Shown here in pieces: positions 30,248 to 39,448 of a stretch of DNA of 64,000 bases. The DNA is taken from contig CAJNDS010000320.1 in NCBI GenBank assembly GCA_905221605.1, positions 1 to 64,000 on the forward strand, in the 5' to 3' direction. Source of the stretch: Symbiodinium natans (lineage: Eukaryota > Sar > Dinophyceae > Suessiales > Symbiodiniaceae). Under the pieces are notes generated by a model. That model did not search any database, was not told where the DNA came from, and saw only the letters and a list, made by a program, of their open reading frames with translations. Position 1 is the first letter of the stretch. Every line of letters begins with the position of its first letter. The position numbers and the translations under genes are program-made.

Positions 30248-31996
30248 TTATAATATATCTATTTCTTTTATCTTCTTCATCGGTACATCTTTGCAAAACT
30301 TGCCAGATGGCACTATTGTTTTACACTCTTTAAGGATTTGTATATCTACCTCGTTATAATAGGATAAATGGTTTTCTTTAAACAACTCTTTTTGTAAGTT
30401 AAACATAGTTGTAGTGATTTTGTTATACACCTCTTCATTATCAGTGATTACATCTTCATCCACTCGTTCTTGTGATAAACACTGTGAGACAATGTTGTAT
30501 TTGATGTATTTCTTCAACTTTTTGTAGTAAAACTTACATAAGATATTAGTAATCCTCCCCGCTTGATAGTTAATATGCGGTTTGTATCCTGCTTCGTTCA
30601 GTTGATGGAAGACCTTAACCAAATCATTATCCGAATGTATCAGGGCATATTCTTCTTTATCTGTCATTTTCAGCAGTTCATCTACATTATCAAACATTTT
30701 ATATTCAACGGGTTCAGTCTTATCGGTGATGTAAAACTTGCTTGTTGTAAAAGCATTGTAGTTATCCTTCGGTTGAATTTGCCTTAATGTGTCTAAATCG
30801 TGGTTTAATAAATATATATGATTATTTTTAACAAGCCCCCTGAATATTTTTACCCGCCCCTTCTCATAATTCTCGGGGTTATATTCATAAATCAGAGCAC
30901 CTGTAAAGTTGTATAATCTAACTGGTATATTGAAGAATTTACAGACTTTATCCATTTGGTTTATAGTCGCCCCCGTATTAATAAATTCATCTTCTGTCAT
31001 ATTCAGCAGTTCAAGGACTTTATCGCGGGTCAGTGATTTTGTGTTCTTTTGTTGTCGTTTCACTCTTGTTAGATTAGTTCCTTCAAAGTTTTCAAGTAAA
31101 GCATTTATCCAACATTCGTTTTCTCTGTAATTTTGCTTCTTCAGTGCCTCCTTCATAGTCTCCGCTTCGGCATTAACTTCGGTTTGGATGTATCTGTAAT
31201 ATGTGCTTATGCTGTTGCCTTGTTGTAATGGTTCTTCTCTCTCGTCGTATCCGCCCGTGTCTGTTTCAACAATCTCAACGCTTTCAATTCTAATGGCATC
31301 GGCGTATTCTATCAGGTGCTGTGTCCCCTCCTTAAACTCGCTACTTGAATTCATAGTAATCATTAGTTTTCTAAATAAGAACTTTTCGGTGTCGTGGTAT
31401 TGTCTTATCCTCCTTTTAACTAAGGTTTCAATGAATTCGTTTGCTCTAACATTGGCACTTCCTACTACACTTGCGTTTCCACGGGTAAGAAGAATTAAGG
31501 GATAATATGCTACACCATCCAATATAAATGATGCTTTTTTAACGCCTGAGCGGTTATTAATAGAAAACAGCATATACTTAACATCGTAATTTTTCCTGCC
31601 TTTGAAAATGTCTTTTGCCTTTGTTGATAAACCGCCAATGGCCTTTCTTTTCAATACAGGTTGTTTATCGGTTTTTCTTACAACTTCCTTAACTTCCTTG
31701 CCCTTCCTCGCTTTCTTCACTGTTGCTTTCATTCTTTCGGTTATTGGTGCTTTGTCCTCATATTTTGCCACCGCCTTTTCATATTGCTTTATTCCCTTCT
31801 CTTTTGACTTAGCGTTACCATTTGTCATATTGTTGATTAAATTTACTGCCGTTGTGAATTGGGATATTTTGCGGTCTTCATATAAGTTTATGACATTGTT
31901 GATTTTAGCAAGTGTTTGGTTGGGCACTTTGCCCTGTTTAGCGTCTCTTATGTTTTTGAGGTTCTGGATGTATTTTTTTATAAGTTTTTTAGTCAT
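30248..31996 (-). CDS. large viral protein, possibly N-terminal part of a protein-primed DNA polymerase
   Basis: 582 codons from an ATG at 31996. Residues 1-120 are basic and coiled. The middle contains YDVKYMLFSINNRSGVKKAS and a segment with Cys295 (ENECWINALLENF) and His393 (NHIYLLNHD) that could be a papain/OTU-like fold. Similar layouts are known to me upstream of viral family B polymerases. The frame ends at MKKIKEIDIL, where PLV polymerases often continue with a conserved Asp-containing core, so it may be a polymerase cut off by the left boundary of the insert. No exonuclease or polymerase motif is present. No TCTA motif precedes it. The polymerase assignment is tentative. Confidence 0.45.
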   Translation of the reverse strand: MTKKLIKKYIQNLKNIRDAKQGKVPNQTLAKINNVINLYEDRKISQFTTAVNLINNMTNGNAKSKEKGIKQYEKAVAKYEDKAPITERMKATVKKARKGKEVKEVVRKTDKQPVLKRKAIGGLSTKAKDIFKGRKNYDVKYMLFSINNRSGVKKASFILDGVAYYPLILLTRGNASVVGSANVRANEFIETLVKRRIRQYHDTEKFLFRKLMITMNSSSEFKEGTQHLIEYADAIRIESVEIVETDTGGYDEREEPLQQGNSISTYYRYIQTEVNAEAETMKEALKKQNYRENECWINALLENFEGTNLTRVKRQQKNTKSLTRDKVLELLNMTEDEFINTGATINQMDKVCKFFNIPVRLYNFTGALIYEYNPENYEKGRVKIFRGLVKNNHIYLLNHDLDTLRQIQPKDNYNAFTTSKFYITDKTEPVEYKMFDNVDELLKMTDKEEYALIHSDNDLVKVFHQLNEAGYKPHINYQAGRITNILCKFYYKKLKKYIKYNIVSQCLSQERVDEDVITDNEEVYNKITTTMFNLQKELFKENHLSYYNEVDIQILKECKTIVPSGKFCKDVPMKKIKEIDIL

Positions 31997-32111
31997 ATTA
32001 ATATTTATATAATAATATAATTAATTATTTCTTTAAGTGTTTTCCGTCCAAAATGGTTTTAATTTTAAACATATTTAAAGAAAACATATTTATAACATAT
32101 AGTAATAGGAC

Positions 32112-32384
32112 ATGGCGGATACGCAAGATACACAAACAAAAAAACAAACAATGGAGGATATAGTCAACACTTTAACATTAGAAGAAGTAAAAGAACAAAT
32201 GGCATTATATAGCAGATTGTATTACAAGTTAAGAAAAGAAATAGATCCTGATTATATCGCGAGAAAAAATGAAAAGGAACGCGAACGATATAAGAAGAAG
32301 AAGGAAGCAATGGGTTATAAACCGAATAATTACAACAAAAAATACAATGCTACTGAATACATTGTTCTAAAAGCGCACAATTAA
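32112..32384 (+). CDS. small charged coiled-coil viral protein
   Basis: 90 codons, ATG at 32112. Contains LTLEEVKEQMALYSRLYYKL followed by a Lys/Arg/Glu-rich helix (RKNEKERERYKKKKEAM). It is divergent from the 582-codon gene, with about 115 bp between starts. Function unknown; the basic helix would suit DNA binding. Confidence 0.6.
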   Translation: MADTQDTQTKKQTMEDIVNTLTLEEVKEQMALYSRLYYKLRKEIDPDYIARKNEKERERYKKKKEAMGYKPNNYNKKYNATEYIVLKAHN

Positions 32385-32514
32385 TAAATAAGATATGTGT
32401 ATAACGTATTTATTAATTCTTATGAAAGTATCAATTAAACAGCGAAATATGTATTTATTTTGTCGTTAATTTTTGTTGAAAATATCAACTGATAATAATA
32501 CTAATAATAATACT

Positions 32515-32547
32515 AATAATAATATTAACACTGTTAATATTATTATT
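32515..32547. terminator. hairpin between convergent genes
   Basis: AATAATAATATTAAC, a 3-base loop, then its exact reverse complement (15-bp stem). It lies in the 208-bp gap between the plus gene ending at 32384 and the minus gene ending at 32593, so it could end transcription of both. Hairpins at gene ends are known in mimivirus-like viruses. Confidence 0.55.
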
Positions 32548-32592
32548 GTAACGGATAATGAAAAATCCATTACCGGATAAATTATTAATGCC

Positions 32593-33663
32593 TCATTTAG
32601 AGTATATCCTTTTCCTATACATATCTTGTAATTCTAATAGTATTTCCTTTGCCATTACTTTATCGCCTTCTGCTAATGCCTTAACTCTTCTATTGTAGGT
32701 AGTAGTAAAGTTTTTATAAGTGCTTTTGGGTATTGTTTCTCTTTCGTTTGCTTCGTCAAATATCCGTTTAAGTTGAACGATGCCTATTTTACTTGGTTGG
32801 GGTAATTTCAATTCCCCCGCTCCTTCCTTTAACAATGTTTTCTTGACCTTTGGCGATGTTGCTGTTTCTGTGCTTTCTTGTTGTTGCTGTGGCATCGTTG
32901 GCGGTAAAACCGGCATGCTTGAAGAAGAAGAAGACGCTGCGGCAGCTGCCTCGCGAGGCATTCGCGACCCACCTACTTGAATATTAGGTGTTGCTCTTGC
33001 TTTTTTCTCTGGTGATTTCGCCCTTTCAAATGACCTTCTCGCAGTGCTTCTTCTTTCTACTTGTTCTGTTGGATTGTATGGCGGTAGGGACTGCGCCCCT
33101 AGCGCCGTTGGCGGTAATGCCTGTTGTGTTGCTCCTACATTTGGTTGATGTGATCGTAAATTAGCAGTTGGTGTTAAATATTGCATATTTGGAATAGGAT
33201 CGGTTGACGATAATGGTTGATCTTGTTGCGGCGATACTCTGCGCATAATTGCTCCTGCTAATGCTTGTATTGCTTCTTGTGCCTCCATATCTCCTCCGTA
33301 GTGTTCTATTGTCCCGCTTTCTTCATCTGTTGCTATATTAAAATGTTCTGGTCCTTGTGCCATTGGTGCATCATGTTGTGTAAATAATGCTCTGTGCGTT
33401 AATCCATTATCTGACGCATATTGTCTTAATAATCCATCTCTCATAACTCGCTCATTAATTTTCATCTGTTCGGATCTTAATTTGTCTAAATGATCTCTAC
33501 CGTCAAAATAAGACCCTTTGTTGCTTGCTTTGTAAAATACAGCATCGCGATTAGGGAAAGGCTTTAATGCTTCTTCGTTATCATTAACCAATTCTAACAT
33601 GTCTTCATATCGTGATCTACGATGAAATTGAATTTGGGATTTTTTCTTGATGTTATGTGCCAT
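32593..33663 (-). CDS. viral protein of unknown function, disordered middle
   Basis: 356 codons, ATG at 33663 with a TCTA motif on the minus strand 17 nt upstream. The N-terminal 110 residues are ordered (YEDMLELVNDNEEALKPFPN). Residues about 130-280 are rich in Gln/Pro/Ser/Ala, including runs of Ser and Ala. The C-terminus is a basic helical domain (VQLKRIFDEANERETIPKST). The 19-bp palindromic motif lies in the disordered part. Layout and late-type promoter suggest a virion or scaffold component; this is inference. Confidence 0.6.
   Translation of the reverse strand: MAHNIKKKSQIQFHRRSRYEDMLELVNDNEEALKPFPNRDAVFYKASNKGSYFDGRDHLDKLRSEQMKINERVMRDGLLRQYASDNGLTHRALFTQHDAPMAQGPEHFNIATDEESGTIEHYGGDMEAQEAIQALAGAIMRRVSPQQDQPLSSTDPIPNMQYLTPTANLRSHQPNVGATQQALPPTALGAQSLPPYNPTEQVERRSTARRSFERAKSPEKKARATPNIQVGGSRMPREAAAAASSSSSSMPVLPPTMPQQQQESTETATSPKVKKTLLKEGAGELKLPQPSKIGIVQLKRIFDEANERETIPKSTYKNFTTTYNRRVKALAEGDKVMAKEILLELQDMYRKRIYSK
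32950..32968 (+). repeat. 19-bp GC-rich motif, copy 1
   Basis: CTCGCGAGGCATTCGCGAC, containing an inverted pair of TCGCGA around GGCAT. It sits inside a minus-strand gene, where it encodes SRMPRE without breaking the frame. Confidence 0.85.
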
Positions 33664-33680
33664 GTTATATTATATGTTTA

Positions 33681-33684
33681 TAGA
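33681..33684 (-). promoter_or_regulatory. TCTA motif for the gene starting at 33663
   Basis: TCTA in AT-rich sequence, 17 nt before the ATG. Confidence 0.45.
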
Positions 33685-33736
33685 AAAAATATTATATTTT
33701 TATTTAAAAATAATATTTTTTAATGAATATTTTTTC

Positions 33737-33934
33737 CTAAAATATACTCTCGCTCAATGTTTCTAATGTTTCATATCGTTTTTGCAGATGCTGTACTGAT
33801 GTTTCTGGAATGCGTGGGTTATGCATTTCACTTTTTAATCTATCCATTTCAATTTCATAATTTGCTTTCATTTGTCCCTCTAATAATCGCCTTTTCATTG
33901 CCATATTTACTACTCTTGCCTCTCTTGCTTCCAT
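33737..33934 (-). CDS. small viral coiled-coil protein
   Basis: 65 codons from ATG at 33934; the only in-frame ATG after an upstream TGA. Helical and highly charged (ANYEIEMDRLKSEMHNPRIP, RYETLETLSESIF). It is 14 bp downstream of the 43-codon gene on the same strand. Function unknown. Confidence 0.5.
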   Translation of the reverse strand: MEAREARVVNMAMKRRLLEGQMKANYEIEMDRLKSEMHNPRIPETSVQHLQKRYETLETLSESIF

Positions 33935-33948
33935 TCTCTTCTTAAGAT

Positions 33949-34078
33949 CTAATAAATATCAATATTGGGTTGATGGAATGTTAGTTCGCTCGCTTCGTTG
34001 ACTACCGGATTATCTAATGCCTTTTTCTTATTGTACTGTTTTTGTTGTTGCTTATACTTATACCGATTATATAAAACC

Positions 34079-34080
<2 letters not shown>
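33949..34080 (-). CDS. 43-codon viral ORF
   Basis: ATG at 34080, stop at 33949; reads MVLYNRYKYKQQQKQYNKKK and ends in NIDIY. It begins directly beside a pure (AT)n tract (34081-34107) and is packed tightly between two genes on the same strand. That supports it as a real small gene. Function unknown. Confidence 0.45.
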
Positions 34081-34107
<27 letters not shown>

Positions 34108-34113
<6 letters not shown>

Positions 34114-34461
34114 AGATTTTTTAAATTTTGTTGTAAACATAGATTTACATAATACATTTGCTTTCTCCTGCTTTCTTCTAATAATTTCTGTATTCATCGC
34201 CCTCATTTGTAATTGCATTAATTGAGCGCTACTAAGATTTTCGTAAGGGTTAATGGGTTTTTGTTGTCGCACCGGTTGTTGTTGCTGTTGTATCGGTTGT
34301 TGTTGTGGTTGTATATCTTCTTTAACTGTTGAAAAACTTTGGTTTTCAATAGGTTTTACTGTAATTTTTGGTGTTCGTCTTTTTACTGGTTTATCTAATA
34401 TGCTTTCTGGTTTGCCCGTGCATACATTTTCATGTGCGTATCTTGCCGTCTTTACATTCAT
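34108..34461 (-). CDS. viral protein with Gln-rich linker
   Basis: 117 codons from ATG at 34461. Basic N-terminal part (VKRRTPKITVKPIENQ), then a Gln/Pro-rich stretch and a C-terminal helical part (LMQLQMRAMNTEIIRRKQEK). It is five bases downstream of the acidic 72-codon gene, so the two are probably co-transcribed. Function unknown. Confidence 0.5.
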
Positions 34462-34466
34462 CGGTT

Positions 34467-34685
34467 TTAAACATTTATTACATTGCGTTTTTTCTTTACT
34501 ACATCCATTATCTTAACTCGTTTTGCTTCTTCTGCCTGATTTTCAACAGGGGGTTCATTTTCTTTATTCGCCTCCTCGTCGCGAATGCCTCGCGAGTCAT
34601 CTGCCGATGCGTCTACTTTGTCTATTTCCTGATTATCTTTAACTTCTTCGTTTTCTGTTACTGTTTCATTAATGCTGTCGCTCAT
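34467..34685 (-). CDS. acidic 72-codon viral protein
   Basis: ATG at 34685 (MSDSINETVTENEEVKDNQE); the longer frame from a GTG at 34727 is rejected because it reads through (AT)n and a C tract of the inserted element. Strongly acidic N-terminal half with a basic end (KIMDVVKKKRN). The 19-bp motif encodes SRGIRD here. The TIR elements are inserted right upstream of the ATG, so its own promoter has been displaced by 5.7 kb. Confidence 0.55.
   Translation of the reverse strand: MSDSINETVTENEEVKDNQEIDKVDASADDSRGIRDEEANKENEPPVENQAEEAKRVKIMDVVKKKRNVINV
34578..34596 (-). repeat. 19-bp GC-rich motif, copy 2
   Basis: Identical to copy 1 at all 19 positions but in the opposite orientation, inside the 72-codon gene. 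Confidence 0.85.
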
Positions 34686-34814
34686 ATATATATATATATA
34701 TATGGTACCCCCCCCCCATATGCCCACACTTTTTCCTCTCAGGTGCCATGGTAGGGTTTAGAGGCTTAGGATTTCGAAGCCTCCGAGGGCAGCGAGCACG
34801 AAAGCGCTCTACTG

Positions 34815-35845
34815 TACCAATGTTTTAGGCCCAGAAGAGCAAAAACGCTGCTGTCCCAAAAAAACCAATCTTTTTAAGCAAAAACAAGCAAAAATGCCGT
34901 ACTGTCCCAAAAAAACCAAAAAAACCAAAGTTTGGAGACCTCCAGGCCCTGGAGGAGCCCAAGGTCTCCAAACTTTGGTTTTTTTGGTTTTTTTGGGACA
35001 GTACAGCATTTTTGCACTTTTTGCCTTAAAAAGATTGGTTTTTTTGGGACAGTACAGCACTTTCGAGGCCTGGGACTGCAAAAACGCTGCACTGTCCCAA
35101 AAAAACCAATCTTTGTAAGCCAAAACAAGCAAAAATGCCGTACTGTCCCAAAAAAACCAAAAAAACCAAAGTTTGGAGACCTCCAGGCCCTGAAGGAGCC
35201 CAAGGTCTCCAAACTTTGGTTTTTTTTGTTTTTTTGGGACAGTACAGCATTTTTGCACTTTTTGCCTTGAAAAGATTGGTTTTTTTGGGACAGTACAGCA
35301 CTTTCGAGGCCTGGGACTGCAAAAACGCTGTACTGTCCCAAAACAACCAATCTTTGTAAGCCAAAACAAGCAAAAATGCCGTACTGTCCCAAAAAAACCA
35401 AAAAAACCAAAGTTTGGAGACCTCCAGGCCCTGAAGGAGCCCAAGGTCTCCAAACTTTGGTTTTTTTTGGGTTTTTTTGGGACAGTACAGCATTTTTGCA
35501 CTTCTTGCCTTAAAAAGATTGGTTTTTTTGGGACAGTACAGCACTTTCGAGGCCTGGGACTGCAAAAACGCTGCACTGTCCCAAAAAAACCAATCTTGGT
35601 AAGCCAAAACAAGCAAAAATGCCGTACTGTCCCAAAAAAACCAAAAAAAACCAAAGTTTGGAGACCTCCAGGCCCTGAAGGAGCCCAAGGTCTCCAAACT
35701 TTGGTTTTCTTGGTTTTTTTGGGACAGTACAGCATTTTTGCACTTCTTGCCTTGAAAAGATTGGTTTTTTTGGGACAGTACAGCACTTTCGAGGCCTGAA
35801 ACTGCAAAAACTCTGTACTGTCCCAAAAAAACCAATCTGTTAAGC
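34815..35845. repeat. palindromic satellite, about 242-bp period
   Basis: A landmark (TTTCGAGGCCTG) recurs at 35061, 35302, 35545 and 35787. Each unit contains inverted arms (CCAAAGTTTGGAGACC and GGTCTCCAAACTTTGG) around a 20-bp centre and GTACTGTCCCAAAAAAACCA in both orientations. Both strands are open for hundreds of codons, but those frames simply translate the repeat. Confidence 0.95.
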
Positions 35846-35849
35846 CGAT

Positions 35850-36680
35850 TCATATTATTTTATACAGGAGTCCGATTGGTTCCTATTTATTTAGCAAGGT
35901 TCCTTCTCATTTTAAAAGGATTCCTATGAATTATAACCGGTTCTTTTCAATTTGGTAAGGGTTCCTATTCATTTTCATAGGCTTCCTATTAACTTTCACC
36001 GGTTCCGAAAAAATATTGGCAGGATTCCTATGAAGTCAATAGAGGATTCCTATGTATTTTTATAAGATTCCAATAAAGTTTCATAGGGTTCCTAATTCTT
36101 TTAATAAGGCTCCTACTAATGTAATCAAATTCCTATCAAGTTTAATCAGATGCTTATTCATGTTAATGGGATTCGTATTTATTTTAATAGGGATCTCATT
36201 CGTTTGAAAGGGATACCGATTGGTTTAGGCTCATATTGATTTTAGTCGGATTCCTACTATTTAGGGGTTCACACTTGTTTTTTATAGGAGTCCCATTGGT
36301 TCCTATTAATTTTAGTAGGGGCCCTCTTCAGTTTATTAGGATTGCTATCAAGTGTAATTCGGTTCTACTTTTTCTAGGGTTCCTATGGATTGAAATAGAG
36401 GATTCCTGTTTTTCTGCGTATAAGATCCCAATACATTTCCATAGTTTGCCGAATTGTTTTAATAAGGCTCCTACAAATGTAATATGATTCCTATCAATTT
36501 TAAATAGGATTCTGTCATTTGAAGAGGGTTCCCATAGAATTTAATAGAATTAAGGGTTCTCATTCCTATTAATGGGTTTCCTTTTCATTTTTATAAGATT
36601 CCTATTGAAACAAGATGAATCCTATGAACCCAATTTAATTTGATAGGAACGCTATTCACATGCATAGGATTTCTATTTAA
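35850..36680. repeat. degenerate array of about 21-bp AT-rich units
   Basis: Around 35-40 units resembling GGATTCCTATTAATTTTAATA, with spacing of about 20-24 bp. Units are diverged from one another, so the array is old. Confidence 0.8.
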
Positions 36681-37190
36681 ACTCATAGCATGCAATCCAC
36701 AATCTCGAGCAAATTGTTCAGGTCACTTCTGCTGGAGTTTTATGGGAGTTCCTCCCCGCTTTAAAAACCACCGCGGGTGGCGGAACGTAGTATTTTTGTC
36801 TGGAAACCATGCTGAAGCGTGGGCGCATGGGGGGGGGGGGGGGGGGTAGCATATATATATATATATGGTCACACCCCCCCCCATGATCCATATGTATCCT
36901 TTTCTTGCTTGTTCTTCTGCACCTGTGCTTATTTGCACATATGGTTGATGTGAAAAAACACCGGTATTTACGATACTTTCGTGTCTTGCCATGTCTGAAG
37001 CTACAACTTGCTATTGATTATCTACACTTTTAAACAACAGAAATCTACAAACAGAATCCGTTTCTGGATTTGGTTTTGTGTGGTTTGCTAATCTCTGTTA
37101 TTCACTCTATAGTAGCTTCCAATATACACCTTCTTGAACTTCAACAATATTCATTGATTAGATAAATATTACCTTATAAGCCATTGTATA

Positions 37191-37837
37191 ATGCATGAAC
37201 ATAAAAGAAGAGATGAAGGGGTTTCAAATAAAGCACCTAACACAAGAAGCAGACTACATAATGAAGTTAGAGACGAATTCGCAAAGACAGAGACATTCTT
37301 AACGGACACTCAAGGACTTAAATTAGCGTATGAGAATCCTGACGGGATATATCAAAAATGGTTCTATTTTATACATTGCTGGGACTAAAAGCTGTAGAGA
37401 TGTTTATGGTGATTGAAACCTTCCTTTATATAAGACGCAACTGACTCAGTGTTATAAAGATGTAGATAAGTTCATTCAAGATGGTTTTATTGAAATAGAC
37501 GGTTAAAGAAAAGAAGAAACTGGAATTTCTGGTATTGTAAGTCACAGTTTAGGTTCAGCATCGGGACAACAAATAAACAATGATTATGGGAATGTATTCA
37601 GAAGTCGTAGCTATGGTTCTCCTTATGTATCAGGACAACGACCAGAAGACACTGGGACAAAACATATGAATACGGAAAGTAGAAGACCCCGTTAGTATGT
37701 TTGAAAAAGGAAGTATAACATCAAAGAAATCAACATTAGACCCTCTACAAAAACATCCTTATGAAGATACAGGCAATATTAAAAACAAAGCAGGACATCT
37801 ACCTATAACCGAAGAAGAGTTTTTAACAACAGTTTGA
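37191..37837 (+). pseudogene. lipase-like viral pseudogene
   Basis: Starts at ATG 37191. An N-terminal part (TQGLKLAYENPDG) matches the intact lipase-like gene (TQGIKIAYDKDNK). After a frame change near 37355 it reads ILYIAGTKSCRDVYGD, then a serine-elbow motif SHSLGS, then DPVSMFEKGSITSK in another frame near 37690, matching GDVVSAFDGGAI of the intact copy. At least two frameshifts and two stop codons are present. It is a paralogue, not a recent copy, because identity to 41398-41940 is low. Confidence 0.75.
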
Positions 37838-37861
37838 TGCCATAATCATTTCATAAGAAAG

Positions 37862-38040
37862 CAACAACATACGAACAAATAGAGACATCGAAGACAGAGA
37901 AGCAATTCAAACAACATGCTTACGAAGAGATAAGAAAGTTAGTTGAGAATAATTAAGTAGATGAAGCAGTTAAGCAGGTGAAAGGTAGGAAGAAGAATAA
38001 TAGTAAGACACTTCATATAGTTTTGAATTGCTTGATTGAA
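37862..38040 (+). pseudogene. remnant of a small viral gene
   Basis: Frame TYEQIETSKTEKQFKQHAYE, a stop after KLVENN, then VDEAVKQVKGRKKNN. Its position between the lipase-like and capsid remnants matches that of the 74-codon gene at 41960-42184. Sequence similarity is not clear. Confidence 0.4.
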
Positions 38041-38093
38041 TACAAGTTGAAGGTATGTATATGTAATCAAATTATCTATGCTATTTATATATC

Positions 38094-38325
38094 ATGGAAA
38101 CTTTTAGTCCCGCAGATATCCTCATTGATACTTTAAGTTTTCTTTGACACAAAGGTAGTTCTTATGTTAATTGTCAAGGGAAGACCAAAACGATTGTTGG
38201 ATTTAAACCATTGCGTGGCCTCTTCTCACAAGTTAGATATTTGCCGTCAAAAAATATGGGAAACTTACAAATTGAAATAGAATTGGTAACTAATGCTACT
38301 AATTGTATCAATTACCGCAGTCAGA
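38094..38325 (+). pseudogene. major capsid protein fragment of a second PLV
   Basis: Reads METFSPADILIDT, an in-frame stop near 38147, then GFKPLRGLFSQVRYLP and LQIEIELVTNATN. This is the PLV capsid motif that the intact capsid has as GHKPVCGFCNSGYYPP then LEFIFKICSD. The fragment is cut off at about 38325 by the palindromic satellite. The divergence from the intact gene indicates another PLV lineage. Confidence 0.7.
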
Positions 38326-38334
38326 ATATCAAGA

Positions 38335-39245
38335 GATTTCGGGAAAACTCGAGCCGGCTCGAATTTTCCGAAAAATCTCCAGGCACCAGGTCACCACAAC
38401 TCGAGCAGGCTCGAATTTTCCAAAAAAAACCTACATTCTGTCATCTATGAGACCTTGGGGTCACACAGCCATGGTTTCAGCATATGTTTTAGAAAATTCG
38501 AGCCGGCTCGAATTTTCCGAAAATTCTTGAAGCTCCAGGTCTCGAAAACTCGAGCAGGCTCGAATTTTCCAAAAAAAACCTAAATTATGTCATCTATGAG
38601 GCCTTGGGGTCACACAGCTATGGTTTCAGCATTTTTTTTTAGAAAACTCGAGCCGGCTCGAATTTTCCGAAAATTCTGGAAGCTCCAGGCCTCGAAAACT
38701 CGAGCAGGCTCGAATTTTCCAAAAAAAACCGAACTTTCAGGGTCTACCGGGCTGCTGGAGCCATAGATCCTGAAATTTAGGTTTTTTTTGGAAAATTCGA
38801 GCCTGGTCGTGTTTCGGCAATCTACTGTGTCAGTTTTTTTTGGAATATTCGAGCCGGCTCGAATTTTCCTAAAATTCTTGAAGCTTTAGGTCCCAGAAAC
38901 TCGAGCAGGCTCGAATTTTCCAAAAAAAACCGAACTTTCAGGATCTACCGGGCTGCTGGAGCCATAGATCCTGAAATTTAGGTTTTTTTTTGGAAAATTC
39001 GAGCCTGGTCGTGTTTCGGCAATCTACTGTGTCAGTTTTTTTTGGAAAATTCGAGCCGGCTCGAATTTTCCTAAAATTCTTGAAGCTTTAGGTCCCAGAA
39101 ACTCGAACTTTCAGGATCTACCGGGCTGCTGGAGCCATAGATCCTGAAATTTAGGTTTTTTTTGGAAAATTCGAGCCTGCTCGTGTTTGGGCGACCTACT
39201 GTGTCAGTTTTTTTTGGAAAATTCGAGCCGGCTCGAGTTTTCTAA
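38335..39245. repeat. satellite with CGAGCCGGCTCG palindromes
   Basis: At least nine copies of AATTCGAGC(C/A)GGCTCGAATT, most inside longer symmetric arms GGAAAATT...AATTTTCC. From 38.74 kb they form a tandem unit of about 200 bp that also contains CTACCGGGCTGCTGGAGCC. No coding meaning. Confidence 0.9.
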
Positions 39246-39448
39246 AAAAGCATGATTGTTTCGGGTATTTTTCTACCTTGTTGGTGTAAATGACCTGCCT
39301 GACTTGAAATGATATAGGTTTTTATCGGCCCTGTCTGTGTTTTTTGTCGCTAGCTCATAGCCCCCTCTCCTCCCAAGATCCATCTGTTTCGAAGCAGAAA
39401 CGTGGATCATGGGGGGGGGCGTGAGCATATATATATATATATATATAT

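Larger units (their letters stand above)
34704..36850. mobile_element. TIR element A in an (AT)n tract
   Basis: The left end is GGTA, then ten C, then ATATGCCCACACTT. The right end, read inwards on the other strand, is GCTA, then a long C tract, then ATGCGCCCACGCTT. (AT)n abuts both ends (34686-34703 and 36851-36866). The interior holds only repeats: a 242-bp palindromic satellite and a 21-bp degenerate array. No transposase is seen, so it is non-autonomous. Confidence 0.8.
36867..39426. mobile_element. TIR element B, carrying remnants of another PLV
   Basis: The left end is GGTCACA, nine C, ATGATCCA. The right end read inwards is GCTCACG, nine C, ATGATCCA. The ends match at 22 of 24 positions. 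(AT)n adjoins both ends. The interior has broken lipase-like and capsid-like genes and a palindromic satellite. Either the element captured viral DNA or it is itself a much-reduced PLV with these repeats as its termini. Confidence 0.8.

Noticed and set aside
34686-34727. GTG start extending the 72-codon viral gene upstream
   Set aside because: The extra residues come from (AT)n and the C tract of inserted element A; the ATG at 34685 is the natural start.
34809-35853. ORFs of up to 332 codons on both strands
   Set aside because: They are read-through of the 242-bp satellite, which stays in frame because of its composition; the peptide repeats exactly with the DNA.
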